Source: Candidatus Mediterraneibacter vanvlietii (GTDB lineage Bacteria > Bacillota > Clostridia > Lachnospirales > Lachnospiraceae). From it: a DNA stretch of 64,000 bases. The translations under genes and the position numbers were made by a program. A model generated the notes under the pieces. The model saw nothing but the letters and a program-made list of their open reading frames with translations, searched no databases and was not told the DNA's origin. This document shows positions 42,204-51,785 of this stretch, in pieces. How positions within the stretch are numbered: the first letter of the stretch is position 1; each line of letters begins with the position of its first letter. The stretch is taken from the NCBI GenBank assembly GCA_019113645.1, contig DXGZ01000048.1, positions 36,175 through 100,174 of the forward strand, written 5' to 3'.

Positions 42204-43148
42204 TCAACTTCTCTGTTTCTGCAGCATTCTTATTATAATTTGCATTAATCTGTCAGGCAAAAAAGCCATAACTATTTCAAACTTTGCGATATCAGGCGCC
42301 AGATAGCGGTATTTAAATAACCGGATGATATTATGATTCCTTCTCGCTTCCGCAAACTTAAGCGCTGTTTCCGTTCCCTGATAGGACGGATATCTTTTCT
42401 GGAATTCACGAATCAATTCCAGATGCGGAATAATACGTTCATTTTCGTAATCCTTTTTGGATTTAATTCCTTCCAGCACTCCGCTCACGTTCTTTCCATG
42501 CCTTCTGTAAGATACCAGAGGTTCGTCCAGATATGATAATTTTCCACAGGCATTTGCGCATTCGATCACCCATTTATCATGCCCTGTGTACTCTGAAAAA
42601 GGAACCGTACTCCTTGCAAACGGACCATCCATTACAATGCTCATTCCCGGCGCACATGCTGTAAAAAAATTATACACGCCAATATCTTCAAAGGAATTCC
42701 AGGTTTCATACTTTTTGTTTGAACTATGGCGGACAGATTCACAGACAACTTTTCCCTCACCATCTATAATCTTTCGATCGGTCGCAACTAACAATGTGCC
42801 GTCCTGCTCTAATTTTAAAACACATTTTTCAATTTTTCGGGGATCCCACTCATCATCCTGGTCACAGAATGCTATATACTCCCCGGTTGATTCTTTAACC
42901 AGATATTCAAAGGCCTTGACGTATCCGACATTTTCTTCCAAATATGGCAGTACTCTATATTTTTTCTTTTTTATAAATCTGTTTAAACAGGAAAGATCAA
43001 ATCTTTGCTTGACACAATCATCAAAAATAAGAATTTCCATATTTTCATATGTCTGATTATCCAATGACTGCAACTGCTTTTCCAAATACTTTATATTTGG
43101 ATTGTAAATGGATAACAAGACATCAACCTTGCCATTATTTTTCTTCAT
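42204..43148 (-). CDS. Family 2 glycosyltransferase (rhamnosyltransferase-like)
   Basis: Inverting GT-A enzyme of about 314 aa. It opens 'KVDVLLSIYNPNIKYLEKQL', has EILIFDDC and the metal site FCDQDDEWDPRKIEK, a combination typical of rhamnosyl- or galactosyltransferases in polysaccharide loci. The start at 43148 is preferred to a GTG at 43157. It is the last gene of the long polysaccharide operon. Confidence 0.85.
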   Translation of the reverse strand: MKKNNGKVDVLLSIYNPNIKYLEKQLQSLDNQTYENMEILIFDDCVKQRFDLSCLNRFIKKKKYRVLPYLEENVGYVKAFEYLVKESTGEYIAFCDQDDEWDPRKIEKCVLKLEQDGTLLVATDRKIIDGEGKVVCESVRHSSNKKYETWNSFEDIGVYNFFTACAPGMSIVMDGPFARSTVPFSEYTGHDKWVIECANACGKLSYLDEPLVSYRRHGKNVSGVLEGIKSKKDYENERIIPHLELIREFQKRYPSYQGTETALKFAEARRNHNIIRLFKYRYLAPDIAKFEIVMAFLPDRLMQIIIRMLQKQRS

Positions 43149-43186
43149 AAAAACCACTCACTTTCTGTTTTCAGTTCCAGCCATTT

Positions 43187-45175
43187 TTAACGTCCTGCAG
43201 CAGTCTCTAAAATTGTGCATATCGCCAGGAACTGCATCGAATAAATTCCGATCGACAACTGAGGAAGCACCGACCTTTCTGCAGTGATATTCCTGCTCTG
43301 AAACGCAGGAAACAGCAGAGGCAGAAACGGGAAAAAGTATCTTCCCTGAATTCCCATCACAAACTGTGACGCAAGGTCCGTGCAGGAATTATCAAGCGTA
43401 AATGTAAGCAGCAGGGCTCCGAACAATGACACACTGATGAAAATTCCCATGATTTTTCCACGCAGGTCTATGACTTTTTCATTTTTTTCCACAATCAGAG
43501 CCACAGTCAGGAGGATAAAGAATCCAAGGATCACGGTCCAGGAAATCGATACGCCGTTTGCGTTTTCAACCCCCGCGAACATGTGCCGGAAATAATCTAC
43601 CGGTTTTACCCTGAGCGTATCCGCCCAGAGCACGATGACTTTCAGCGGGTTCCGGAGGATTGTCATAAGATCATATCCCTGAACAACCTGATTGTTTATG
43701 GTATCTACCGGCGTAGATGCAATGTTTACAATACTGGACGCCCTCTGCAAAAGCACTGCTCCAAAACTGACCACCACAAGTGCTGCCTTCAGTACATATG
43801 CCTGGACATTCTTCAGTCCGATCTTCTCATTCGGGATCAGGAATACCGCCAGAGTCATAACAACATAAATCACTTTTATTGGTGAAAACACGATGCTCAG
43901 GACAAACAGAAGCACCCAGTCCTTCACTGTTGTTTTCTCTTTTTCATAAGCCATCCGCAGCAGACAGGCCGCAAACAGGAACGCACAGGCATTCAGAAGA
44001 CAGTCATAGGAGAATGACGCTGCCTGCTGTATTGTTGAAACGCCGAGCATCAGAACCAGCATGGCACGCTTTGCAAAAGGAATCCAGCGGATCGCGAAAT
44101 AACCAAGCACCAGATAGGCAGCCAGGGCGAACAGTCTGCCCGCCATGAGCATGAAAATATTGCTCAGGTTCAGAATCCTCGCAATGAGGATCGCAAGAAT
44201 CTGAGGAGCATATGCCACTGCCGGAATACTGCTCAGAGGACCTCTGTTCAGGGAGATCAGTTCCTGTTCTTCCTGATCCGGGCTCTCATTCCACGTCTCA
44301 TACAGAGAATAGCTGTATTTTCTTGTATGGCTTTCCTGCGGCGTCAAAGTCATATCCTCCGCGCGTACAAGAACATTTCCCTCTTCATCTACAGCCGGCT
44401 CTCCCAGCAGCTCACTGCTGTAATAGTAAGCCGTGCTGAAATGGGCATATTCATCCGGACAGGAATATGGCGTCCACAGGAAAGTGTATATAATACCGAA
44501 CACCAGCCCCAGCGCAACAAATACCTGTTCCGGCTTCCAGTTTTTCTGATATACGCCAAAACATAACACCGCATACGTCAGCAGGAATACTGCGAGCAGG
44601 ATACAGAAAATCACGTTCAGGTAACTGTTTTTCCCGCCTTCTACAGAGATTCCGATATCATAGTCCTGGCTTCCTTCATCTGTATAAAAAGCCGTCTGAG
44701 GAATATTCCAGGTTGCCCGACCCAGAGAAGCTGTTCCCGGCACATAACTGCCGTCATCATAGAATCTGACTTCCAGTCTGCTGTCTTTATCCGGAGTATA
44801 AGGCTTTTGAAGTTCCAGTCTGGAGAATTTCTCCTCACGGTCTCTGAAGTGAACCGTCTTTTCAGCCAGTTTCTCTCCATCCGCGCTGATTACAACATTT
44901 ATGCTGCTGTTCGGATCCTCACGTTCACACTTCAGCAGAACTGTCACAGAGTGTATCTGATCATCCACGTCTGAGATTTCCAGGTAACCATTCTCCCCCA
45001 GTATACTCTCCAGCGGGATCTGTTCATCAATAGCGAGATTATCGAGGAGCAGACCTTTCGAGTCCGCATTCGGCCTGATAACCCGAATATATCCGGCAAA
45101 CATAATTGCGAGCAGAACAAGAAGAATCACAGCCAACCAGAAAATTCTTATTATCTTTTTCTCATTAGTTTTCAT
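43187..45175 (-). CDS. DUF2142-family membrane protein, possible GT-C
   Basis: Polytopic protein of 662 aa. One N-terminal helix is followed by a large extracytoplasmic beta-rich region (about 35-200), then about ten to twelve transmembrane segments with the family motif 'PYSCPDEYAHF' near residue 247, whose acidic pair resembles GT-C glycosyltransferase active sites. DUF2142 proteins are common in exopolysaccharide clusters and are thought to transfer a sugar from a polyprenyl donor outside the membrane. Exact role is not known. Confidence 0.82.
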   Translation of the reverse strand: MKTNEKKIIRIFWLAVILLVLLAIMFAGYIRVIRPNADSKGLLLDNLAIDEQIPLESILGENGYLEISDVDDQIHSVTVLLKCEREDPNSSINVVISADGEKLAEKTVHFRDREEKFSRLELQKPYTPDKDSRLEVRFYDDGSYVPGTASLGRATWNIPQTAFYTDEGSQDYDIGISVEGGKNSYLNVIFCILLAVFLLTYAVLCFGVYQKNWKPEQVFVALGLVFGIIYTFLWTPYSCPDEYAHFSTAYYYSSELLGEPAVDEEGNVLVRAEDMTLTPQESHTRKYSYSLYETWNESPDQEEQELISLNRGPLSSIPAVAYAPQILAILIARILNLSNIFMLMAGRLFALAAYLVLGYFAIRWIPFAKRAMLVLMLGVSTIQQAASFSYDCLLNACAFLFAACLLRMAYEKEKTTVKDWVLLFVLSIVFSPIKVIYVVMTLAVFLIPNEKIGLKNVQAYVLKAALVVVSFGAVLLQRASSIVNIASTPVDTINNQVVQGYDLMTILRNPLKVIVLWADTLRVKPVDYFRHMFAGVENANGVSISWTVILGFFILLTVALIVEKNEKVIDLRGKIMGIFISVSLFGALLLTFTLDNSCTDLASQFVMGIQGRYFFPFLPLLFPAFQSRNITAERSVLPQLSIGIYSMQFLAICTILETAAGR

Positions 45176-45230
45176 AGCTTCTATCCTTTCGAATAATGTT
45201 TATATCTGAATCAGACAGCACCGTCTGTAT

Positions 45231-46286
45231 TTATTCGGTAAAGCTCTCCACCGTCCGCTTCATCCCGTCTCTCAGTGAAACTGCCGGTTTCCATCCAAGT
45301 TCCTCCAGTTTAGCCGTATTCAGCGCAACTCTTCCCATCTTACTGTAACCCAGGCTCATTTCCTTTGGAATGTCAAACACAACCTTCAGCCCTCTCTCCG
45401 GGAACAGGGAAACCAGCTCCTGCGCTGCCTCGCGGATCGCTGTCGGCTCCGTCTCATTCGCCACATTATAAGCCTCTCCCGGCGTTCCTTTGAGCAGCAG
45501 GGTCAGAAGAGCGGATACCGCATCCGTAATATAGCAGAACGCCCTCACCGCATCTCCGGTACTCTTCAGAATGATATCTCTCCCGTGTACAACATCTGAT
45601 ATAAAGTCCGACATAACGCGTCCGTCATTGTCAATCACCATGCCCGGCCCGTAAGAATGCGCGATACGCGCGATCACTGACTCCACGCCATACTGATAGT
45701 GATATCCCTGAAGGATGCTCTCCGCCATTCTCTTGCTCTCCGGGTAGCAGGATCTGCGTTCCATGGGGTCGAGACTCCCGAAAGAATCTTCCCTGATGCT
45801 CGTAACCTTCTCATCCATCTTTCCGTATACTTCACGGGTTGATGTGTAAAGCACCCGGGAATGATAATGTTTTGCCAGCTCCATCACATTCGTTGTGCCG
45901 ACCGTGTTGGCATTTATAATCCCAACCGGATCATTTAAGATAAACTGCGGGCTTGCGTTTCCTGCCGCGTGGATAATGAAATCAAGATCATCCCATTCCC
46001 GGGCAATGGGCGCGCACACGTCCTGTACCAGCAGTTCGAATCCCGGTTCTTCCCGGAATTCACCGAATTTCCCCCACGCTTTCTCCTCGTTTCTCACAAG
46101 AGCGGTCACGCGGATTCCATAATCCTCCGTCCGGTTTAAATACTCGAAAAAATAGACAAGATAAGCGGCAAGCATACCGGAAGCCCCGGTAATAAGCACA
46201 TGCTTTCCTCTGAGCATCTCATACGGAAGTTCTGCGTCTCTTAACGCCTTCATATCCTCCTGAATAATTGCATCGCTGAATCTCAC
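45231..46286 (-). CDS. NAD-dependent epimerase/dehydratase (extended SDR)
   Basis: Rossmann-fold nucleotide-sugar enzyme of 351 aa. The cofactor motif is VLITGASGMLAAYLV, and the catalytic Ser/Tyr/Lys are in 'YTSTREVYG' and CYPESKRM. It overlaps the next gene's stop by four bases (ATGA). The length and the two motifs match UDP-glucose 4-epimerase-like or GDP/dTDP-sugar enzymes, but the substrate cannot be told. In some loci an SDR beside a TarI-type cytidylyltransferase makes the activated alcohol; this one is longer than those reductases. Confidence 0.85.
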   Translation of the reverse strand: MRFSDAIIQEDMKALRDAELPYEMLRGKHVLITGASGMLAAYLVYFFEYLNRTEDYGIRVTALVRNEEKAWGKFGEFREEPGFELLVQDVCAPIAREWDDLDFIIHAAGNASPQFILNDPVGIINANTVGTTNVMELAKHYHSRVLYTSTREVYGKMDEKVTSIREDSFGSLDPMERRSCYPESKRMAESILQGYHYQYGVESVIARIAHSYGPGMVIDNDGRVMSDFISDVVHGRDIILKSTGDAVRAFCYITDAVSALLTLLLKGTPGEAYNVANETEPTAIREAAQELVSLFPERGLKVVFDIPKEMSLGYSKMGRVALNTAKLEELGWKPAVSLRDGMKRTVESFTE

Positions 46287-47035
46287 GCCTGCTTCCCCCT
46301 TTTCCTTCTCTGCATCTTCAGTCTGACCTGCCGTGCAATATGGCGGATCACACGATAATACCCCTTTGTTTTCCAGTAACCGGTTGTTGACACAACATAA
46401 GTATAATCATTCCGGTAATGCTTCAGGAGCCGCAGCAGCGCCCTGAAATAGGTCTTATCCAGAGTTCCTGTTTCTGACAGATGGTTAATCTGCGCATCAA
46501 ACACATAGATCTTCCCGCCTTTTAACCGGAAATGCAGGCACTGTTCCACTGCATAGAAATGCCAGTGATCGCAGACCACCTCATCAAAATGGTGTTCTTC
46601 CCATGCGTCTTTCCACATGATAAACAGGCATTCGTCCAGGCTTTCCACCTCGACATACTCTGTGTCAAACACATTCGGATAATGCTTCTCCGATGCAGAA
46701 TATGTCATATTTGTAATCGTCTTTTTGCGGCCGTTCTCCAAAATGGCGCCGGCACAGCCGGATATATCGTATTTTCCCGTCTTCTCCGCCTTTTCCGCCA
46801 GCTTTCTCAGACTGTCCGCTGTCTTGAAACAGATATCCTGATGGACAAAGAACAAAAGGTCGCCGCGCGCCTGGGAGGCGCCGTAGTTAAGCGCAGCCGC
46901 CGCGCTCCTGAACCTGCCGCTGCAGTTGTCCACCATAACAGGTTCATATTCCATATCCTGCTGTGCAAGAGAATCTGTCAGATACTTCAGTTTTTCACTG
47001 CTATTGTAACAGCATATAATTGATACTTTACTCAT
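46283..47035 (-). CDS. Family 2-like glycosyltransferase
   Basis: Single-domain GT-A protein of 250 aa. It begins 'KVSIICCYNSSEKLKYLTDS' and has LLFFVHQDI as the candidate metal site (HQD instead of DxD), typical of a small group of capsule glycosyltransferases. It overlaps both neighbours by a few bases, consistent with coupled translation. Activity is likely but the sugar is unknown. Confidence 0.8.
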   Translation of the reverse strand: MSKVSIICCYNSSEKLKYLTDSLAQQDMEYEPVMVDNCSGRFRSAAAALNYGASQARGDLLFFVHQDICFKTADSLRKLAEKAEKTGKYDISGCAGAILENGRKKTITNMTYSASEKHYPNVFDTEYVEVESLDECLFIMWKDAWEEHHFDEVVCDHWHFYAVEQCLHFRLKGGKIYVFDAQINHLSETGTLDKTYFRALLRLLKHYRNDYTYVVSTTGYWKTKGYYRVIRHIARQVRLKMQRRKRGKQA

Positions 47036-48494
47036 TTTTCCCCTTTCTTCCGAGCATGCCCTTCACCATGTTCAATCCGTATACTGCGATCTCGTTTTTC
47101 GTGAGCAGCATAATGATCCCATATACTGCGACACTTCCTATGATTGACACAATCACTCTTAAAATATACATATCGATCATTTTACCTGCAGCACATACAA
47201 GCACAATGCCCGCACATCCGAAAGCACAGGAAATCAGCGTCCGCGCCAGAGCGTTTACTTTTACCAGTCCTCTGGAATACCAGATGGCGCTGCACAGAAC
47301 GATCGCCTCCGCCAGAAGTGTAGTCAGCGCTGCTCCGTTCCATCCCCACAGGGGTACCGCAATAAAATTAAGCCCCAGGTTTGCCACCGCGCTCACAACC
47401 GTCGAGCGGAGATACTGCTTGTCTTTCTTCCAGACGAGAAGAACGAGCTGAACTAATGTATAGGCAATCACCGCGCATCCGAGCGCCAGGCTCAAGATCC
47501 GCAGCGCTGTGCTTCCCGGCAGATAACTCTCTCCCGCAATCAGAAGAATCACTTCGTCACTCAGCATAAAAAGCCCCACCATGGCCGGCAGTACAAGCGT
47601 GAGCATGGATTTGATCGTTTTCTCAAACAGCTTGTTGTACTCTTCTGTCTTCCCTGCTCCCACGAGAGCGGAACATCTCGGAAGAATCACTGTTGTAATA
47701 GAATTGAGAAGCTGCTTCACAATCGTATATACCCTTGTCGCCACACTGTAGATTCCGACAGCATAGTCACCCATAAAAGCGCCGAGCACAGTTGTGTCAG
47801 AATTAATGTAAATTGTAATCGTCAGTGAATTACAGAACATGATGAGCATGGGTTTGATATGCGTTTTCCATTCTGTATTCTTTACAATTCGCAGATGTAC
47901 ATATTTTCTCGAATGAACAAAGTTAAATATGTAGGCGCCTGCTGATGAGAATACAGTAATCGCCGCATAGATCACATAGTCATCCGCTGTCTTCACAAAG
48001 AGAAACATGGCGATCAGCGACACCACCTGAACACAGATGCTTCTCACAGTGATATAGAAATACTCTTCATAAGTAGAGTACAGCCATTCCACGCCCAGTG
48101 TAGTAAACAGAAAAGCGGCACTCTGGATCGCAATCAGTGTGGTATAATCATGCAGTCCGCTGACAAAGAATACCGTACCTCCCAGAAGGATGTAAGCTGT
48201 CACTGTCGTAACCAGGTTAATTGTAAATACCTGGTTTGCGAACTGATTGTACCGCGCGCGGTCATTCCGGAAGGAAGCCCCTTCCCTGATCGCGTAATTT
48301 GAGATCCCAAGCGCCGCTATAAGTGCAAAATAACTGACAATGGAATTGGCATAATTTACTTTTCCGTAATTATCTGCCTGCAGCACCCTGGATATATAAG
48401 GAAACGTGATCAGCGGGAAAACTACGCTGCAGCTTGTCCTGATCACGTTGAAAATCACGTTAAGCTTGACCGATTTTTTAGACATATTAGACAT
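47028..48494 (-). CDS. Polysaccharide flippase, Wzx type
   Basis: About 488 aa with roughly twelve to fourteen membrane spans; the 'VVFPLITFPYISRVLQADNY' segment with GKVNYANSIVSYF is typical of RfbX/Wzx oligosaccharide exporters. The start at 48494 is the first ATG with an AAGGAG site (14 bases away), so the exact start is uncertain. It would flip the finished repeat unit across the membrane. Confidence 0.9.
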   Translation of the reverse strand: MSNMSKKSVKLNVIFNVIRTSCSVVFPLITFPYISRVLQADNYGKVNYANSIVSYFALIAALGISNYAIREGASFRNDRARYNQFANQVFTINLVTTVTAYILLGGTVFFVSGLHDYTTLIAIQSAAFLFTTLGVEWLYSTYEEYFYITVRSICVQVVSLIAMFLFVKTADDYVIYAAITVFSSAGAYIFNFVHSRKYVHLRIVKNTEWKTHIKPMLIMFCNSLTITIYINSDTTVLGAFMGDYAVGIYSVATRVYTIVKQLLNSITTVILPRCSALVGAGKTEEYNKLFEKTIKSMLTLVLPAMVGLFMLSDEVILLIAGESYLPGSTALRILSLALGCAVIAYTLVQLVLLVWKKDKQYLRSTVVSAVANLGLNFIAVPLWGWNGAALTTLLAEAIVLCSAIWYSRGLVKVNALARTLISCAFGCAGIVLVCAAGKMIDMYILRVIVSIIGSVAVYGIIMLLTKNEIAVYGLNMVKGMLGRKGKNE

Positions 48495-48512
48495 AATGGT
48501 AAAAAACACTCC

Positions 48513-49235
48513 TTAAACACCAAAAAGCTGGGAACTTTCCCTCGCCTCGAACAGGGCGCGGAAAGTGTAAAAGTCCATCGGCGTTGTAATCTTGATATTT
48601 TCCACCGGACCTTCTACCACAGAGAGACTGTGACCATAATACTTCATAATCGACGCAGAGTCGATAAAATCATGTTTGTTCTCCCGGATCGCATTATCAT
48701 GCGCTTTCAGAATCTCAGCCAGGTAAAAACACTGTGGAGCCCTTGCCATCAGGCAGTCCGCCCGTTCGATCACTTCCTGCACCTGTCTTTCATCATTGAC
48801 ACGGATAATCGTCTCGATTGCCGGCGCGACTGTGATCGCGCTCCCGTGGTCCTTTACACTCTGTATACAGTCGGAAATCGTCTTTTCATTAATCAGCGGG
48901 CGTACTCCGTCATGGATCAGTACAATCTGCTCTTCCGGCGGCGCCAGCTCCGCCGCTGCTTTAAGCCCTGCACAGATCGAATCCTGCCCGGTCTCTCCTC
49001 CCGGCACAATTTTCGCCACCTTGGACAGCCTGTACTTCTCAACCAGATCCTTCAGAAACGGAATCCAGTCTTCCACACAGGCAACCACGATCTGATCGAT
49101 CTGGTCATGGTCCTCAAACTGTTCCAGCGTATAGACGATAATCTCTTTTCCATATAACTTTAAAAACTGTTTCGGCAGCGCCCTGCTGTTCATTCTTCTT
49201 CCAATGCCGCCGGCAAATATCACTGCTGTATTCAT
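48513..49235 (-). CDS. IspD/TarI family cytidylyltransferase
   Basis: Nucleotidyltransferase of about 240 aa with 'AVIFAGGIGRRMNSRALPK', 'KEIIVYTLEQFEDHDQIDQ', LIHDGVRPLI and 'ENIKITTPMDF'. These motifs are shared by IspD (isoprenoid synthesis) and TarI (CDP-ribitol). Position inside a polysaccharide operon beside LicD and glycosyltransferases favours TarI or another CDP-alcohol enzyme. No TarJ-type reductase is seen in the window. The start at 49235 is set by an AGAGGC site; a much longer frame is not coding-like. Confidence 0.82.
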   Translation of the reverse strand: MNTAVIFAGGIGRRMNSRALPKQFLKLYGKEIIVYTLEQFEDHDQIDQIVVACVEDWIPFLKDLVEKYRLSKVAKIVPGGETGQDSICAGLKAAAELAPPEEQIVLIHDGVRPLINEKTISDCIQSVKDHGSAITVAPAIETIIRVNDERQVQEVIERADCLMARAPQCFYLAEILKAHDNAIRENKHDFIDSASIMKYYGHSLSVVEGPVENIKITTPMDFYTFRALFEARESSQLFGV

Positions 49236-49278
49236 ATTGCAATGCCTCTTAATATTTAATGAATCAATTTGTTGACAG

Positions 49279-50355
49279 TTATCCGAAAATACTCTTGTAA
49301 GGGATAATTCCCATACCCGGATATAAATCCAGGAAATACCACAGAGAAACTCCCAGCAGTATCGCATAAACACAAATCTTTCTCAGCCGGTTCTCATCCT
49401 TTTCCACCAGACAGGGAATACATGCAATGGATGGTATAAAGAAATAAAACACAAATCTCTGATATTCCGGAAGCCAGCTTGCAAACAGAACGATCAGATT
49501 CGAAATCATCAGGCAATTCCGGAAAACCGTTGTGTCTTCTCTGCTCTTCTTTTCATAAACCAGCGCGACGATCAATGTCACGACAACAACGCAGAGATAT
49601 CTTATATTCATACTGAACTCGCGGGTCGCATAGTTTGTGTTCAGATACCTCGGCATAAAGTTCTGGAACAGCCATGTGATCACTTCTGTATAGAACAGGT
49701 TGACCGGAGCCAGAACAAGCGCCACAACACAATATGTGGACAGCTTCCACTTTGCTTTCAGTATCCAGTAGAACGGCAGCATCACAACCGCTGTCACATG
49801 GAAGGTGGCCGCCAGTCCCACGCAGATCAGATAGCGCAGGGGCCTCTTTTCCCGGATATACCCGTACGCATAAAATACGAGCATAACGGATGTGAACTGA
49901 CGGATCTGGTTCAGTCCCAGATAGAAGAAAAATCCATTCAGGAAAAACAACACGTAGCTGACTGCATAATTTCCGGAAAATTTGCGGATACAGAGCAGAA
50001 GCAGAATATGATTAATCAGTCCGTAGATATAATAGACTCCCTGGAATCCCAGTCCCAGCTCTGCCGCGAGCAGGCTGATGATGTGGTAGGTGATCTCCAC
50101 ATCCTGTCCTGCTCCGGAAACGATATTTCGGTAGTACAGATAATAGTTCTGGTAATCATTGCCCACATATTCCATAAATGCATTGATAAAAAACATGGGC
50201 AGGAATGACAGCGAAGCGAGAATCAGATTCTGCGCCTTCATCGTTCCTTCAGTTGTAGTTATGCCTGCACTTGCGGCGCCGCCTTCCCGGACCAATGCCA
50301 GTCTCTTACTGTTCTGTGTCCACAGGAATGCAAATACCGCAGTCAGACCGATCAT
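49279..50355 (-). CDS. EpsG/Wzy-type polysaccharide polymerase
   Basis: Membrane protein of 358 aa or slightly more with about ten helices and the EpsG motif cluster 'YVGNDYQNYYLYYRNI' and 'GLNQIRQFTSVMLVFY'. Probable polymerase of lipid-linked repeat units. The first ATG is at 50355, but an AAAAGGG site and in-frame hydrophobic codons (GWWLILTYWIM) lie upstream and suggest the real start is earlier, perhaps at a non-ATG codon inside 50360-50394. The upstream stop of the Wzz-like gene overlaps this region. Confidence 0.82.
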   Translation of the reverse strand: MIGLTAVFAFLWTQNSKRLALVREGGAASAGITTTEGTMKAQNLILASLSFLPMFFINAFMEYVGNDYQNYYLYYRNIVSGAGQDVEITYHIISLLAAELGLGFQGVYYIYGLINHILLLLCIRKFSGNYAVSYVLFFLNGFFFYLGLNQIRQFTSVMLVFYAYGYIREKRPLRYLICVGLAATFHVTAVVMLPFYWILKAKWKLSTYCVVALVLAPVNLFYTEVITWLFQNFMPRYLNTNYATREFSMNIRYLCVVVVTLIVALVYEKKSREDTTVFRNCLMISNLIVLFASWLPEYQRFVFYFFIPSIACIPCLVEKDENRLRKICVYAILLGVSLWYFLDLYPGMGIIPYKSIFG

Positions 50356-50390
50356 GATCCAATAGGTAAGAATAAGCCACCATCCCTTTT

Positions 50391-51737
50391 CTATTCAAAA
50401 ACAAGCATTCCGAGAATATCGGCATCCTGTTTCTTTAATTCACTGATTTCGTATGCAATATTATCTTTCAGAGAATCTCCGAGCATCTCAACAATCAGCA
50501 CCGGAGCATCATTTTCCCTGATTTTCTTAAAGATCTGCGCAGATGTTGTAACACTCTCTGCATAAACGAACTTCTCGCTCTTCGCAGCCGCGTTAAGTGC
50601 CTGGACAAAACGTCTGATCTGTGCCTCCTGGCAGGTTCCTGTCACGAGAATGGTTCCCTCGATCTCCTTTGCAGCTGCAATTTCACTGACATGCTTCGCA
50701 GTCTTTTTACATCCGGTTGCATCCCAGTTTCCGCCTTCCATTGCAGAATGGAACCGCGCACGGATCTTTGTAAATCCTTTCTTCTTCAGGAAGCCCATTC
50801 CGAGCAGCGGGACATCGTATTTTCTCATATCGCTGAGAACATAAACCCTGCGTGTCATCATATACATGAGAAGGATAAGCACCCCTGCAATCAGAACGCC
50901 GATGATTCCGCCCCATACCATTCCTTTCACTGACTGAACAGCAATGTAGCTCATCGTAATATTATTCACTGCCGGCGTGGATGAGGATGCCACTCGCGTG
51001 GACTGTGTTCCGGATGTTGCCGTCGGCAGATCATAGAGAACGGATGTATCGATCACATTGTAGGAAAATCCGCCGATCGTCTCCTGAATATAGGATGCCA
51101 GAGTCTCGGTGTAATCATCCGCGATCTCTCTTGCCAGCGCCTCATTCGTTGATTTGAATCCGAGAGTGATATAGTTTTCTTCATACGCAATATTCAGACT
51201 CATGGCAGCATCAACATCTCTTCCGTTTACAAGGAACTGATCATAAAACTCATTCCGCGTATAGGGATAGTTTACTTCTTTGTCCAGAATATAGCCATAA
51301 TCGTGAAGTTTCTCCACACGCAGCTGATACTCCTGACTCTCCTGCTCAAACCATCTGTCATACATTGTATTCATAACGCTCTCCGTACCGCCTAACTTGC
51401 GGAAAGCATCGATGATGGAAGAAAGAGTTCCCGCCTCTGTCCCCACAGTTTCTGAATCTATATCTGTGATTTCCACCACATTCTGTACTTTTATCCACAT
51501 CGGCTCTTCAAAACCGCTTTCTGAAGAAGCGTCCTGTGCTGCAGCCGTATCTTCCCCTTCTGTCTCATCCGCCGCGTCAGCCTGTACGCTTTCTGCCTGT
51601 GCACGGTAATCCCCGTAGAGAGAAACAGCTCTGTTTCCTGCAAACACAACCGCCGCAAGAATAACAACGCAGAGAATTGTCTTCCATTTTCTGAAAGCAA
51701 ACACAATAAAATCATTTATGTCATAAAAGTTATCCAT
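50391..51737 (-). CDS. Wzz-like chain-length determinant with C-terminal cytoplasmic domain
   Basis: About 448 aa with a transmembrane helix near residue 30 (TILCVVILAAVVFAGN), an extracytoplasmic region and a second transmembrane helix near 300 (IIGVLIAGVLILLMYMM), the layout of polysaccharide co-polymerases. The cytoplasmic C-terminus (about 315-448) has 'EGTILVTGTCQEAQIRR', resembling the region before a BY-kinase domain without the kinase Walker motifs. It probably sets polymer length. Confidence 0.8.
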   Translation of the reverse strand: MDNFYDINDFIVFAFRKWKTILCVVILAAVVFAGNRAVSLYGDYRAQAESVQADAADETEGEDTAAAQDASSESGFEEPMWIKVQNVVEITDIDSETVGTEAGTLSSIIDAFRKLGGTESVMNTMYDRWFEQESQEYQLRVEKLHDYGYILDKEVNYPYTRNEFYDQFLVNGRDVDAAMSLNIAYEENYITLGFKSTNEALAREIADDYTETLASYIQETIGGFSYNVIDTSVLYDLPTATSGTQSTRVASSSTPAVNNITMSYIAVQSVKGMVWGGIIGVLIAGVLILLMYMMTRRVYVLSDMRKYDVPLLGMGFLKKKGFTKIRARFHSAMEGGNWDATGCKKTAKHVSEIAAAKEIEGTILVTGTCQEAQIRRFVQALNAAAKSEKFVYAESVTTSAQIFKKIRENDAPVLIVEMLGDSLKDNIAYEISELKKQDADILGMLVFE

Positions 51738-51785
51738 AGAATATAGCATCCTCCGTTTCTTTATCAAAATGCCTGTGTCTGAATG

